Positions 49,672 through 59,386 of a stretch of DNA of 64,000 nucleotides are shown here, piece after piece. The notes beneath the pieces are model-generated. The model was not told the DNA's origin. It saw nothing but the letters and a program-made list of their open reading frames with translations, and did not search any database. This DNA comes from Kaistia defluvii (GTDB taxonomy: Bacteria > Pseudomonadota > Alphaproteobacteria > Rhizobiales > Kaistiaceae): assembly GCF_026343955.1 (NCBI RefSeq), contig NZ_JAPKNI010000001.1:434001-498000 (forward strand), read 5' to 3'. A program made the position numbers and the translations under genes. Position 1 is the first letter of the stretch. Each line of letters starts with the position of its first letter.

Positions 49672-49772
49672 AGCCTTTCGCCGTTTCCTTGAACCGGCGT
49701 AACGCTCTGATTTCCTGTTGGCTCGCGCCTTCTTCACGCCAACCGGTACCCACTTCGCTCGAAGACGCTCTA
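49668..49772. repeat. Dispersed intergenic repeat, copy 2 (inverted)
   Basis: The element runs from CTAGAGCCTTTCGCC to GACGCTCTAG and is the reverse complement of the copy at 9768-9871, sharing GAGCGAAGTG, GTACCGGTT and GAGCCTTTC blocks. Its two CTAG ends supply the TAG stop codons of both converging genes on either side. Confidence 0.8.
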
Positions 49773-50318
49773 GCTCCGGATCTCGATCGGCGTGCCGGTC
49801 GGCACCTTCGACCAGATCTCCTGCATCTCCCTGTTGGTGACGGCGATGCAGCCGTCGGTCCAATCCCAGAGATGGTGCACCGGTCCCAGCCAGCCCCAGC
49901 CATTCGGCAGCCCGTGGATCATGATGTTGCCGCCGGGCGAATGGCCCGCCGCATCGGCCGCCGCCTGGTCCGCTTCGTTGGGATAGGAGATGTGCAGGCT
50001 GATATGCGCCATCGATTTCGGGTTGCGCCAGTCGATGGCATAGACGCCTTCCGGCGTCTTCTGGTCACCCTCGCGGCGCTTGGGGCCGGCATCGCCGGCG
50101 CCGCCGAGCGAGATCCGGTAGGTGGCGAGCACGGCATCGCCCTGACGCAGTTCAAGCCGCCGGTCCGATTTGTCGACGATGATCCGGTCGGCCTGCCGCT
50201 CGGCAGACGCCATGGCCGGCACGGGCCCCGATCCGATGCGCGCCATGCCGTGGTGATAACCCAACATGCCGGTGACCAGCACGATGGCGATGGTGGCAAC
50301 CCGAAACCAGACGCGCAC
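49770..50318 (-). CDS. L,D-transpeptidase (YkuD domain) family protein
   Basis: This protein of about 182 residues has one N-terminal membrane anchor (about residues 2-20) and a YkuD domain: LELRQGDAVLATYRISLG, TPEGVYAIDWRN, IMIHGLPNG and the active-site stretch WTDGCIAVTNREM holding the catalytic Cys, with His of HGL. It would cross-link or anchor peptidoglycan in the periplasm. Start GTG 50318 is favoured because GAGG lies six bases upstream; ATG 50351 and ATG 50372 are in frame but lack a ribosome site. Confidence 0.82.
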   Translation of the reverse strand: MRVWFRVATIAIVLVTGMLGYHHGMARIGSGPVPAMASAERQADRIIVDKSDRRLELRQGDAVLATYRISLGGAGDAGPKRREGDQKTPEGVYAIDWRNPKSMAHISLHISYPNEADQAAADAAGHSPGGNIMIHGLPNGWGWLGPVHHLWDWTDGCIAVTNREMQEIWSKVPTGTPIEIRS

Positions 50319-50596
50319 GCAAACCTCGAAAACAACCGAAACCGGGGCCATCAAACCGGCAAAGCCATGCAAAGGCTAGCAATTTCGACCGAAAGACCGC
50401 CAAACATTCGCAGGTATCCCGCTCCTGCCGCGCCGCCGCGCTTCTCTCGACCCAGCGAAATTGGCCCCCCATGCGCCAGACGTCGCGCTCCCGACTATCC
50501 AGGCGATCTCTGGCAAGCTCGCCGGCCATTCGGAAAAACGTTGCGCCGGGGTACCCTTCGCGACATGAGTCGGAGCGACAGGAAAGCGAGAGGCGG

Positions 50597-51313
50597 ATGG
50601 TCGATCTGCAACTGAAGCCGGCGCGGCGCGAAAAGCTCGCCGATATCCTTTACGGCCAGATCCTGGAACAGATCGTCTCCGGCACCTTCGCAGCCGGCGA
50701 CCGGCTGCCGTCGGAAAACGATATCTGCAAGGCCTTCGAAGTGTCGCGGCCGGTGGTGCGCGAGGCACTGCAGCGGCTGCAGGCGGACGGGTTGGTCATC
50801 GCGCGCCAGGGCGCCGGCACCTTCGTCTCGCACAAGCCGCCGGGCGGACTGCTGGCCTCGACCCCGCCGGAACAGGTCGCCAGCGTGCTGCGCGTCACCG
50901 AGGTTCGCATCGCCATCGAGACCGAATGCGCCCGCCTCGCCGCCGAACGCCGGTCGGACGCCGAACTCGCCGAGATCGAAGCCCGGCTGGGTGCCTTCGA
51001 GCAGGCGCTGCTTTCCGGCGAAGCCGGGCTGGAAGAGGACTTCGCCTTCCACCTCGCCATCGCCAACGCGACCGGCAACGAGGTTTTCCCGGCCGTGCTC
51101 GAAAGCCTGAAATGCCGGATCGAGGACTGGATGCGCAGCGCCCTCAACATGACCCGCCTCGGCTCCGAGCAGCGGCGCCGCACCATCGTCGAGGAGCACC
51201 GCAACATCTTCGACGCCATCGCCAGCCAGCAGGCCGACCAGGCCGCGCTCTACACCAAGTTCCATCTCGTCGAGGCGCGCCGGCGGTTGACCGACTCGCG
51301 TCGGGACCGCTGA
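50597..51313 (+). CDS. GntR/FadR family (FCD) transcriptional regulator
   Basis: This 238-residue protein has an N-terminal GntR winged helix (about residues 10-80: LADILYGQILEQIVSG, LPSENDICKAFEVSRPVVREALQRLQADGLV) and a C-terminal FCD ligand domain (about 90-230, with metal-site features in FHLAIANATGNEVF and EEHRNIFDAI). Such regulators usually control sugar-acid or carboxylate genes. The dehydrogenase and reductase genes that follow are its probable targets. ATG 50597 follows GAGAGG; upstream in-frame codons have no family match. Confidence 0.88.
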   Translation: MVDLQLKPARREKLADILYGQILEQIVSGTFAAGDRLPSENDICKAFEVSRPVVREALQRLQADGLVIARQGAGTFVSHKPPGGLLASTPPEQVASVLRVTEVRIAIETECARLAAERRSDAELAEIEARLGAFEQALLSGEAGLEEDFAFHLAIANATGNEVFPAVLESLKCRIEDWMRSALNMTRLGSEQRRRTIVEEHRNIFDAIASQQADQAALYTKFHLVEARRRLTDSRRDR

Positions 51314-51400
51314 TTTACTTGTAACTTTTCCTTACAATCCATCCCGGACGCGCGACGAGCGCCATCCCGCCGGCAAGCGGTCAGGATGGCGGCGAGGCGA

Positions 51401-52408
51401 TCAGCCCTTCAGCATGCCGTCAATGGCCAGCCTGTCGATCGCGGCGAGTTCGTCGGCGGTGAAGGTCGGCTTGTTGCGGCTCGCCACCGCATCCTCGATC
51501 TGCGAGACCTTGCTGGCGCCGATCAGCGCGGACGTCATGCGGCCATCGCGCATCACCCAGGAAAGCGCCATCTGCGCCAGCGTCTGGCCGCGCGCCCTGG
51601 CGATGTCGTTCAGGCCCTTCACGCGCTCCAGGTTCTGCGCCGATAGCGCGCTTTCGCGCAGCGACTGAGAATGACGGACCCGACTGTCGGCGGGAATGCC
51701 GTTCAGGTAGCGGTCCGAGAGCACGCCCTGTTCGAGCGGCGAGAACATGATGCAGCCCATGCCCTCCGTCTCCAGCGTGTCGAGCAGCCGGTCCTTCTCG
51801 GTCCAGCGGTCGAGCATGGAATAGCGCGGCTGGTGGATGACGATCGGCGTGCCGAGCCGGCGTGCGATCGCCGCAGCCTCGGCCGTCTGGGCCGACGAAT
51901 AGCTGGAGATGCCGATATAGAGCGCCTTGCCCTGGCGGACGATCGCATCGAGCGCGCCGATCGTCTCTTCCAGCGGCGTTTCCGGATCGAAGCGGTGCGA
52001 ATAGAAGATGTCGACATAGTCGAGCTTCATCCGCTTCAGGCTCTGCTCCAGGCTGGCGATCAGATATTTGCGGCTGCCCCATTCGCCATAGGGACCCGGC
52101 CACATCAGATAGCCGGCCTTGGACGAGATGATCAGTTCGTCGCGATAGGGTCTGAAGTCGCCGGTCACCATGGTGCCGAAGAATTCCTCGGCCGAGCCGG
52201 GCGGCGGGCCGTAATTGTTGGCGAGATCGAAATGGGTGATGCCGAGGTCGAAGGCGCGGTGGCACATCGCCCGCATCGTCTCGACCTTGCCGTCATGGCC
52301 GAAATTGTGCCAGAGGCCGAGCGAGATCTCCGGCAGCTTCAGCCCGCTCCGGCCCACGCGGTTGTACTTCATCGCGCCATAGCGATTGGCGGCAGCTTCA
52401 TAGACCAT
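51401..52408 (-). CDS. Aldo/keto reductase, YghZ (L-glyceraldehyde 3-phosphate reductase) type
   Basis: This 335-residue protein is an NADPH-dependent aldo-keto reductase. Landmarks are LGLWHNFG, HFDLANNYGPPPGSAEE (Asp and Tyr of the active site), ISSKAGYLMWPGPYGEWGSRK (catalytic Lys), YVDIFYSHRFD (catalytic His) and ALIGASKVSQIED (cofactor phosphate site). Sequence style fits the YghZ/Kv-beta-like group. GAGGAT lies seven bases before ATG 52408. It is divergent from the SDR gene at 52641, sharing a 232-bp control region. Confidence 0.9.
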   Translation of the reverse strand: MVYEAAANRYGAMKYNRVGRSGLKLPEISLGLWHNFGHDGKVETMRAMCHRAFDLGITHFDLANNYGPPPGSAEEFFGTMVTGDFRPYRDELIISSKAGYLMWPGPYGEWGSRKYLIASLEQSLKRMKLDYVDIFYSHRFDPETPLEETIGALDAIVRQGKALYIGISSYSSAQTAEAAAIARRLGTPIVIHQPRYSMLDRWTEKDRLLDTLETEGMGCIMFSPLEQGVLSDRYLNGIPADSRVRHSQSLRESALSAQNLERVKGLNDIARARGQTLAQMALSWVMRDGRMTSALIGASKVSQIEDAVASRNKPTFTADELAAIDRLAIDGMLKG

Positions 52409-52640
52409 GGAAGAATCCTCAGGGATGCGAAGCGGGGCCTGCCGGATCAAGCCGGCAAGGCGAACGAGCCATGCACCGAAAATCGTCAAACGAAGTGACA
52501 ATTCTGGGCGCTTGCCGCATCTTCGTCAAGCATCGGGCACTGCATCGCCCGGAGCGGCCTGCGTTGCGCGATCCGGCGAGCGATGCGATCAACCGGACCG
52601 GAGACTACAGGCGGACCCATCCGCCGATCGGGAGGACTGC

Positions 52641-53408
52641 ATGACGACGAAACTCTTCGACCTGACGGGGCGGGTCGCGCTCATCACCGGATCGAGCCGG
52701 GGCATCGGCTTTGCCATCGCCCGGGGTCTCGCGGAGGCCGGCGCCACCGTCGTGCTCAATGGCCGCGATGCCAAGACGCTGGAACCGGCCGCCGCCCAAC
52801 TGCGCGATGCCGGCCTCAACGCCAGCGCCTCGGTGTTCGACGTCTGCGATGCCGAGGCCGTCGCCCGGGCGGTCGACGCCATCGAGCGCGACATCGGGCC
52901 GATCGACATCGTCGTCAACAATGCCGGGACGCAGAAGCGCCTGCCGCTCGAGGATTTCACGCTCGAGCAGTGGCGCGAGGTGCTGGCGACCAATGTCGAC
53001 GCCGCCTTCCTCGTCGGCCAGGCCGTGGCGCGCAAGATGATCCCGCGCAAGCGCGGCAAGATCATCAACATCTGCTCGGTGACGAGCGAACTCGGCCGCG
53101 CGACGATCACGCCCTATTCGACCTCGAAGGGCGCGATCAAGATGATGACCAAAAGCATGTGCGCCGAATGGGCCAAGCACGGCATCAACGTCAACGGCAT
53201 CGGTCCCGGCTGGTTCAAGACGGAGCTGAACAAGGCGCTGGTCGAAAGCGAGAGCTTTCATGCCTGGCTGGCGCAGCGCGCGCCGATGGGCCGCTGGGGC
53301 GACACGCCGGAACTGGCCGGCGCCGCCATCTTCCTCGCCTCGGACGCGTCGAGCTACGTCAACGGCCACATCCTCTATGTCGACGGCGGCGTGACGGCAG
53401 TGGTGTAG
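52641..53408 (+). CDS. SDR-family gluconate 5-dehydrogenase-like oxidoreductase
   Basis: This 255-residue protein has the SDR fold: TGSSRGIGFAIA (NAD site), NNAGTQ, and the active site with S (about 144), Y..SK in PYSTSKGA. The start TKLFDLTGRVALITG is like gluconate 5-dehydrogenases (Ga5DH/IdnO). A similar protein (60585-61346) lies in the idonate locus. GGGAGG is found seven bases before ATG 52641. Substrate could be gluconate or another sugar acid; the GntR/FCD gene nearby fits. Confidence 0.85.
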   Translation: MTTKLFDLTGRVALITGSSRGIGFAIARGLAEAGATVVLNGRDAKTLEPAAAQLRDAGLNASASVFDVCDAEAVARAVDAIERDIGPIDIVVNNAGTQKRLPLEDFTLEQWREVLATNVDAAFLVGQAVARKMIPRKRGKIINICSVTSELGRATITPYSTSKGAIKMMTKSMCAEWAKHGINVNGIGPGWFKTELNKALVESESFHAWLAQRAPMGRWGDTPELAGAAIFLASDASSYVNGHILYVDGGVTAVV

Positions 53409-53451
53409 GGACGGAGGGCCGCACGGAGCCGGCGAGCAAGCCCTCCCTCGC

Positions 53452-53553
53452 CGTCATCCTCGCGAAGGCGAGGGTCCATCCAGCCCAAGATTGTCCGGAG
53501 AAACCTCCCGGAAGCACGGCTGAATGGATCCCGGGTCGCCGCCCGGGATGACG
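53452..53553. repeat. GTCATCC-type intergenic repeat
   Basis: GTCATCCTCGCGAAGGCGAGG at the left (CCTCGC/GCGAGG stem) and GGATCCCGGGTCGCCGCCCGGGATGAC at the right (a CCCGGG-containing stem) are mirrored by GTCATCC/GGATGAC. It resembles a widespread alphaproteobacterial palindromic repeat and lies between converging genes. Confidence 0.65.
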
Positions 53554-53602
53554 CCGGGTGGATTGGCTGGCGCGGGGGCAACTCGCCAAACGAAAGACCC
53601 CT

Positions 53603-55240
53603 TCACCCCTCGTAGCGCGCCTCCATCAGGTCGAGTTCGCGCACCAGCTTGCGCGCGGTCTCGCTGCCGATCTTCCGGGTGCGCAGCAGCCGGAAGATCG
53701 TTATGCGCTCGGCCTTCAGCCCGGCGACGCGCAGCCTCGCCTCGATCGCCTCGATCTGGCGGGCCAGCGCCGCATCCTCGCCGGCGCGCGACTGCGCCTC
53801 GATGCGGGCGCGGTAGAGATCCATGATGCGCGCCGCGGCGGCGACATAGAGGTCGGCGTCCGGCTTGCCCTCGGCCAGTTCGTGCTGGACCCGCTCGACC
53901 TCGGCGATGGCGGCTTCGGCGGCCGCCATTCGCGCCCGGTCTTCCTCCGCCCGCTGGCCGGTATTGGTCTCCAGATGCAGGCCATGCAGCAGCAGTGGCA
54001 GGCCGATGCTGGCGGCGACCAGCGACAGGATGATCACGCCCATCGCCAGGAAGATGGCGAGGTCCCGCGCCGGAAAGGGCGAGCCGTCGTTCAGCGCGAG
54101 CGGCAAGGTCAGCACGCCGGCAAGCGTGATCGCGCCGCGCACGCCGGCCAGCGACATCGCCACGACGAAGCGCCAGCTTGGCCGCTCGATGACGATCCCG
54201 CGCCGCCGCGCCCGGAACAGGCTGAAGCCGAGCGATACCCAGGCCCAGGCGAAGCGGAGCACTGCCAGCGCGAGGTTGATCGCGAGCACATAGACCAGCA
54301 GCCAGCCGGGATCGTGATGGCCGGTCAGGCGGACCGTTTCGACGGCGCTGCGCAGGATTGCCGGCAATTGTTCGCCAAGCAGCACGAAGATGATGCCGTT
54401 GGCCGCGAACTGGATCATGTCCCAAACGGTGCTGCGGCGCACCCGCGTGGTCGCCATCGCCTGGCCCGAGGCCTCGCTGAAGCTCATGGTCACGCCGGCG
54501 GACACCGCCGCGAGGATGCCCGAGCATTCCAGATGCTCGGCCAGCAGATAGGCGGCGAACGGGATTAGCAGGCTGATCAGGATCTGCGAGCCGGTGTCCT
54601 CGCCATAGTGGCGCGCCATCCAGTTCTTGGCCGCGTTGATGATCGAGGTGACCACGAAGCCGACGCCGAGGCCGCCGACCGCGACCCACACGAAATCCGC
54701 CGTCGCCTCATAGAGCGAGAAGGTCCCCGTCAGCGCAGCGGCGACGGCGAAGCGCAGGCAGACCAGACCCGACGCGTCGTTGAGCAGCGACTCGCCCTCC
54801 AGGATGTTCATCATGCGCTTCGGGATCGGGACGCGCGCGGCGATGGCCGAGACCGCGATCGGATCGGTCGGCGACAGCACGGCCGCCAGGGCAAAGGCGA
54901 CGGCGAGCGGCATGGCCGGAATCATGGCATGGATGAAGAGCCCGACGCCGAGCACGGTGAAGACGACGAGACCGAAGGCGAGCGCCAGGATGGTCTTGCT
55001 GTCGCGGACCAGCTCCTCCTTCGGGATGCGCCAGCCATCCAGGAACAGCAGCGGCGGCAGGAACAATAGGAAGAAGATGTCGGGATTGAGTGTGACCTGG
55101 AAGTCGCCGATCAGCCCGATCGCCCCGCCGAGCGCGATCTGGACCAGCGGGCGCGGGATCGGCAATCGCAGCATGCGTGAGAGAAACTCGCTCACCACAA
55201 CGGCGAGCAGGAGCACGAGAACGATCGTGATGGTTTCCAC
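53603..55240 (-). CDS. Na+/H+ antiporter (CPA1 family)
   Basis: This 545-residue protein has an N-terminal membrane domain of about 12 helices (residues about 5-400) and a soluble, charged C-terminal domain of about 115 residues rich in Ala, Glu and Arg that is probably helical. Landmarks are FLPPLLFLDGWR, SPTDPIAVSAI, EGESLLNDASGL (ion-binding Asn-Asp) and a GVRGAITLAGVLTLPL segment. It exchanges protons for Na+ or K+ at the inner membrane. Start GTG 55240 begins at the first helix; the longer frame to 55420 adds a non-family segment. Confidence 0.88.
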   Translation of the reverse strand: METITIVLVLLLAVVVSEFLSRMLRLPIPRPLVQIALGGAIGLIGDFQVTLNPDIFFLLFLPPLLFLDGWRIPKEELVRDSKTILALAFGLVVFTVLGVGLFIHAMIPAMPLAVAFALAAVLSPTDPIAVSAIAARVPIPKRMMNILEGESLLNDASGLVCLRFAVAAALTGTFSLYEATADFVWVAVGGLGVGFVVTSIINAAKNWMARHYGEDTGSQILISLLIPFAAYLLAEHLECSGILAAVSAGVTMSFSEASGQAMATTRVRRSTVWDMIQFAANGIIFVLLGEQLPAILRSAVETVRLTGHHDPGWLLVYVLAINLALAVLRFAWAWVSLGFSLFRARRRGIVIERPSWRFVVAMSLAGVRGAITLAGVLTLPLALNDGSPFPARDLAIFLAMGVIILSLVAASIGLPLLLHGLHLETNTGQRAEEDRARMAAAEAAIAEVERVQHELAEGKPDADLYVAAAARIMDLYRARIEAQSRAGEDAALARQIEAIEARLRVAGLKAERITIFRLLRTRKIGSETARKLVRELDLMEARYEG

Positions 55241-55454
55241 TGGCCCGCGGGTCCTGGCTTCGGGAGAGACGGCGCGATATACGCGACGACGGATGCCAAG
55301 GGACAGTGGCAGTTCGACTTTTTCGCGGCTGGCGGCGCAGAAACCTCGCCGCGCCCCCGAAGAATCATGGGCGCGGCAAGTCCGACTTTTTTTGACGATC
55401 CCGTCGGCCTCTTGGGGCATATTCGGGCTCCCGCGAGGAGAAGGGAACCATCCG

Positions 55455-55838
55455 ATGCTCTACGCCATCCTTTGCTACCATTCCGAAGCCGTCGTCACCG
55501 CCTGGACCCAGGAGGAAGACGATGCGGTGATGGCCAAGCTGCACGTCGTGCATGAAAAGCTCGCCCGCAACGGACAGCTCGGCCCGACGGCAAGGCTGCA
55601 CCCGAGCAAGGCGGCGACGACGCTGCTGAAAAACCAGGACCGGGTGATCGACGGGCCCTATGCCGAGACCAAGGAACAGTTGCTCGGCTTCTACGTCATC
55701 GACGTGGCCGACCGAGACGCGGCGCTTGAAGTCGCGCGCGACCTGACGCTGGCCAATCCCGGCGGCGCCTACGAACTGCGCCCGATCTCGCTGTTCATGC
55801 CGGGCGGCGGCCTTCCCGACGCGGTCGAGACGGCCTGA
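55455..55838 (+). CDS. YCII-related (DGPF) domain protein
   Basis: This 127-residue protein has the YCII/DGPF motif VIDGPYAETKEQLLGFYVIDV (about residues 72-92), with the usual start MLYAILCYHS. Family members are small cytoplasmic proteins, some of them enzymes, and often lie next to ECF sigma-factor genes; none is adjacent here. AAGGGA lies before ATG 55455. Confidence 0.85.
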   Translation: MLYAILCYHSEAVVTAWTQEEDDAVMAKLHVVHEKLARNGQLGPTARLHPSKAATTLLKNQDRVIDGPYAETKEQLLGFYVIDVADRDAALEVARDLTLANPGGAYELRPISLFMPGGGLPDAVETA

Positions 55839-55875
55839 TCCCGCATCATCGCGCGAAACGCACGGAACGCATGCC

Positions 55876-56274
55876 ATGAAAACCGACTGGAACCTCGTCC
55901 GGGACATGCTGAACGCCGCCGTCGACGCCTGCGAGCGGATCGAGGCGACGGGTTTCGCCCCGGCCGATCGCGACGCGACGCTCGACGTGCGCGGCCAGGC
56001 GGTCAGCATGCACGACTTCCTCGTCAGCGCCTGGACGTTCCCGGAAAACATCCGTTACCAGATCATCCGCGATCGTCATGACGCGCACGCCGACCGGCCC
56101 TATGTGCCGGAAACGGCGCGCATCCTTGTCGCCATGGCGGAAGCGAGTGCCGAACTGATTGGCGGTGCCAAGGCAAAGCCGGCCGATGCCGCCATTCGCC
56201 AGATGATCGACTGGTATCGCAACGATGCCGCGCCCGGCATCGAGGCGGCCATCACCCAAAATCGCCACACCTGA
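55876..56274 (+). CDS. Hypothetical protein
   Basis: I do not recognise this 132-residue protein. It looks helical and soluble, with no signal or membrane helix. Features are LNAAVDACERIEATGF, a VSMHDFLVSAWTFPENIRYQIIRD-like middle and a DAAIRQMIDWYRNDAAPGIE end; the two-bundle look and the His/Asp residues faintly recall DinB-like or DUF1993-like folds, but no motif supports this. It follows the YCII protein by 37 bp and is probably in the same operon. Confidence 0.6.
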   Translation: MKTDWNLVRDMLNAAVDACERIEATGFAPADRDATLDVRGQAVSMHDFLVSAWTFPENIRYQIIRDRHDAHADRPYVPETARILVAMAEASAELIGGAKAKPADAAIRQMIDWYRNDAAPGIEAAITQNRHT

Positions 56275-56276
56275 AC

Positions 56277-56309
56277 AGCGAAGCCGCGCGCTGACCGCGC
56301 GGCTTCGCT
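56277..56309. terminator. Strong hairpin between converging genes
   Basis: AGCGAAGCCGCGCG (56277-56290) pairs perfectly with CGCGCGGCTTCGCT (56296-56309) around CTGAC. It starts three bases after the upstream stop and ends ten before the ABC permease stop, so it can serve both strands. No long T-run. Confidence 0.7.
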
Positions 56310-56319
56310 CCGGCTTCGA

Positions 56320-57081
56320 TCAGTTCTTCAGCCGGTATCCAGTCTTGAAGATCCAGGTGATGATGCCGAGGCAGATCGCCAGGAAAACCAGGGTCATGAT
56401 GACGCTGATGCCGACATGGACGTCGGCGGTGCCGAAGAAGCTCCAGCGGAAGCCGCTGACCAGATAGACGACCGGATTGAGCAGCGCGACCTTCTGCCAG
56501 ACCGGCGGCAGCATGGTGATCGAATAGAAGCTGCCACCCAGGAAGGTCAGCGGCGTGACGATCAGCAGCGGCACCAGCTGCAGCTTCTCGAAGCCATCGG
56601 CCCAGATGCCGATGATGAAGCCGAACAGGCTGAAGGTGACGGCGGTGAGCACCAGGAACAGCAGCATCCAGAACGGATGCTGGACCTCGATCGGCACGAA
56701 CAGGCCGGCCGTCGCCAGGATGATCAGGGCGAGGATGATCGACTTGGTTGCCGCCGCGCCGACATAGCCGACGACGATCTCGAACGGCGCCACCGGCGCC
56801 GACAGCACTTCGTAGATGGTGCCGGTGAATTTCGGAAAATAGATGCCGAAGGACGCGTTGGAGATGCTCTGCGTCAGAAGCGACAGCATGATCAGCCCGG
56901 GCACGATGAACGAGCCGAAGCTGACGCCGTCGATCGCCTGCATGCGCGAACCGATCGCCGCGCCGAAGACGACGAAATAGAGCGAGGTGGAGATCACCGG
57001 CGCGATGATGCTCTGCAGCACGGTGCGGCCGGCCCGCGCCATCTCGAAGAGATAGATCGCGCGCATTGCGTGAAGATTCAT
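56320..57081 (-). CDS. ABC-2 type transporter permease
   Basis: This 253-residue protein has six hydrophobic helices and the ABC-2 landmarks [41 protein letters not shown] and a late [18 protein letters not shown] stretch. It forms the membrane part of an exporter with the ATPase upstream, whose stop overlaps its ATG. Substrates of this family include drugs, polysaccharides and lipids; none can be named here. Confidence 0.9.
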   Translation of the reverse strand: MNLHAMRAIYLFEMARAGRTVLQSIIAPVISTSLYFVVFGAAIGSRMQAIDGVSFGSFIVPGLIMLSLLTQSISNASFGIYFPKFTGTIYEVLSAPVAPFEIVVGYVGAAATKSIILALIILATAGLFVPIEVQHPFWMLLFLVLTAVTFSLFGFIIGIWADGFEKLQLVPLLIVTPLTFLGGSFYSITMLPPVWQKVALLNPVVYLVSGFRWSFFGTADVHVGISVIMTLVFLAICLGIITWIFKTGYRLKN

Positions 57082-58004
57082 GACCGCTCACTCACCAGGC
57101 TGACGAAGATCTCTTCCAGCGAGCGCTGGCTCGTCTGCAGATCCTTGAAATGGATACCGGCCTTGCCGAGCGCACCGAGCACGTCGGCGATGCCCTTCTG
57201 CTCGGCATCGGCGTCATAGCTGTAGATCAGCTCGTTGCCGCCATCGCCGAGCGCCAGGCCATAGGCGCCGAGGCCATCCGGAATGGCGTGCAGCGGCTCC
57301 TGCAATTGCAGCGTCAGCTGCTTCTTGCCGAGCTTGCGCATCAGCTCGGCCTTTTCCTCAATCAGGATGATCCGCCCCCGATGGATGACGCCGATCCGGT
57401 CGGCCATCTCCTCGGCTTCCTCGATATAGTGGGTCGTCAGGATGATGGTGACGCCGCTTTCGCGCAGCTGCCGCACCACTTCCCACATGTCGCGCCGGAG
57501 CTCGACATCGACGCCGGCCGTCGGCTCGTCGAGGAACAGGATCTCCGGTTCGTGCGACAGCGCCTTGGCGATCATCACGCGGCGCTTCATGCCGCCGGAC
57601 AGCGTGCGGAGCCGGGAATCCCTTTTGTCCCACAGCGACAGCTCGCGCAGGATCTTCTCGATATGGGCCGGGTTCGGCGGCTTGCCGAACAGGCCGCGAC
57701 TGAAGGTGACGGTCGCCAGAACAGTCTCGAACGCATCGGTCGTCAGTTCCTGCGGCACCAGGCCGATGCGGGAGCGGGCGGCGCGGTATTCGGTGACGAC
57801 GTTATCGCCATCGGCCAGCACGGTGCCGGTCGAGGGATTGACGAGGCCGCAGATGATGCTGATCAGCGTCGTCTTGCCGGCGCCGTTCGGGCCGAGCAGC
57901 GCGAAGATTTCGCCCCTCTGGATATCGAGCGACACGTCTTTCAGCGCCTCGAAGCCTGACGCGTAGACTTTCGAGAGATTCGCGACGGAAATGATGTTTT
58001 GCAT
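57078..58004 (-). CDS. ABC-2 type transporter ATP-binding protein
   Basis: This 308-residue ATPase has Walker [10 protein letters not shown], signature LSGGMKRRV, Walker [13 protein letters not shown] and switch TTHYIEEAE, followed by a C-terminal extension of about 90 residues ending in the usual DrrA-like domain. It resembles the daunorubicin/Nod-type exporters. ATG 58004 starts the conserved [14 protein letters not shown]; eight extra codons upstream are less likely. Its stop overlaps the permease start (ATGA). Confidence 0.9.
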   Translation of the reverse strand: MQNIISVANLSKVYASGFEALKDVSLDIQRGEIFALLGPNGAGKTTLISIICGLVNPSTGTVLADGDNVVTEYRAARSRIGLVPQELTTDAFETVLATVTFSRGLFGKPPNPAHIEKILRELSLWDKRDSRLRTLSGGMKRRVMIAKALSHEPEILFLDEPTAGVDVELRRDMWEVVRQLRESGVTIILTTHYIEEAEEMADRIGVIHRGRIILIEEKAELMRKLGKKQLTLQLQEPLHAIPDGLGAYGLALGDGGNELIYSYDADAEQKGIADVLGALGKAGIHFKDLQTSQRSLEEIFVSLVSERS

Positions 58005-58068
58005 GACGCCGATAATAGCCGAGGCCAACGGCGTTTCGGCGAGATTTATGCAACAGCGCCCTCAAATT

Positions 58069-58596
58069 TCAGGGCGCGGCGACATCCTTGACCGGCGGGC
58101 GCTTGGGGTATTCGTGCCGCGGCGGCAGCCAGTGGTGCAGCGAGGCGACGCCGACGAGGCCGATGCTGCCGCCCAGCACGACGCCGAGCAGCGTGCCGCC
58201 CTGGATGGTCGAGGTGGCGGCGAGGATGGGAATGGCGCCTGCGGGCGGATGGGTGATGCGCAGCATCGACATCAGCGCGATGGCGACGCCGACCCCGGCC
58301 GCCGCCGCGACCCAGGCGCCGGGAAAGAAGGCGAGCGCCAGCAGCGTCACCGCCGTGGCGACGAGATAGCCGCCGATCACATTGGCGGGCTGGGCAAGCG
58401 GGCTCGCCGGCTGGCCGAACAGCAGCACGGCCGACGCGCCGAACGGCGCGATCAGGAAGGGCTCCTGTGTCAGCGCCGCCGCCGCTCCGACCGCGCCAAT
58501 GCCGATGGCCCCGCCAAGACCGGATTTCAGATGCGTCAGCGTCGTGCCGGAGCGCACTTCATGGCGGGTGACGAAGGGACGAAGGCGACGGGTCAT
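58069..58596 (-). CDS. HPP family membrane protein
   Basis: This 175-residue protein has four to five hydrophobic helices with the family motif in RITHPPAGAIPILAA (about residues 112-126) and FLIAPFGASAVLLFGQP. HPP proteins are inner-membrane; some transport nitrite in chloroplasts. No partner domain (CBS) is fused here. It ends 65 bp before the exporter ATPase start, on the same strand. Confidence 0.88.
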   Translation of the reverse strand: MTRRLRPFVTRHEVRSGTTLTHLKSGLGGAIGIGAVGAAAALTQEPFLIAPFGASAVLLFGQPASPLAQPANVIGGYLVATAVTLLALAFFPGAWVAAAAGVGVAIALMSMLRITHPPAGAIPILAATSTIQGGTLLGVVLGGSIGLVGVASLHHWLPPRHEYPKRPPVKDVAAP

Positions 58597-58895
58597 GGGG
58601 CTGCTGTGCTGGAAAAATCGGGCGCCCGGAGAATGGGCTTGCCCTTTTAGGCGAGCCTCGACGAAAAAACGAGCAATCTGGGTCTAGAAAACCCCTCCCT
58701 GGCGGAAAACGCTGGCTGTCCGGCCTGCACACGCGGGCTCGCTGCTGCGGGGCCACCTTTCCACAGCCCTGCGGGGCACGGACGCGGCGAAAGAATCTGG
58801 AAAGCAGGCCCCCCTATGATCGGGCTTGACGGAGGGGATGTTCCGTTCGGCCGCGTCGGTGGGCGATGCCGCGATCCAACTGCACCGAACCAACC

Positions 58896-59297
58896 ATGCG
58901 CTGGCGCCTGATCCGCATCCTGTTTCTGATCTATGTGGCATGGGCCATCTTCGCGCTGCTGCTCGTGCCGCTGAGCGCGTTCGGAATGGTGGCCGAAAAC
59001 CCGCTGGCCGCCGTGCTGGGGCTGGTGCTCGGACTGCCCTGGAGCGTGTTGCTGACCTGGTGGATCGACAGCTCCAGCCCGATCGTCAACTTCCTGCTGC
59101 TCGCCCTGGCGCTCGCCATCAATGGCGGCATCCTGCGCTACCTCTCCCGTCGTCCCCGCCCGGCACCGCCCGAGGAAGAGGATGACGACGAGGAGGAAGA
59201 GCTGGATAACGACGAAGACGATCCCGACGCGGATCTCGACGATGACTGGGACGAGGATTGGGATGAACCGGAACCGTCCCGCCCCCGGCGCCGGTAA
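58896..59297 (+). CDS. Small membrane protein with acidic tail
   Basis: This 133-residue protein has two to three hydrophobic segments (about residues 4-24, 35-54 and 62-82) and then a tail of about 45 residues made almost only of Asp, Glu and Pro with a few Trp (PPEEEDDDEEEEL, then DDDWDEDWDEPEP), ending Arg-rich. I do not recognise it. ATG 58896 starts next to the first helix; a start at 58866 is possible. No ribosome site is obvious at either. Confidence 0.55.
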   Translation: MRWRLIRILFLIYVAWAIFALLLVPLSAFGMVAENPLAAVLGLVLGLPWSVLLTWWIDSSSPIVNFLLLALALAINGGILRYLSRRPRPAPPEEEDDDEEEELDNDEDDPDADLDDDWDEDWDEPEPSRPRRR

Positions 59298-59386
59298 CCG
59301 GATCCGGCTGAGCCTTCGTGGCTCGGCCCAGCGTCACACCAGCCTCAACATGCCGAGGAGGCCCGGCGCGCGCCGCCCCGCCTCCC

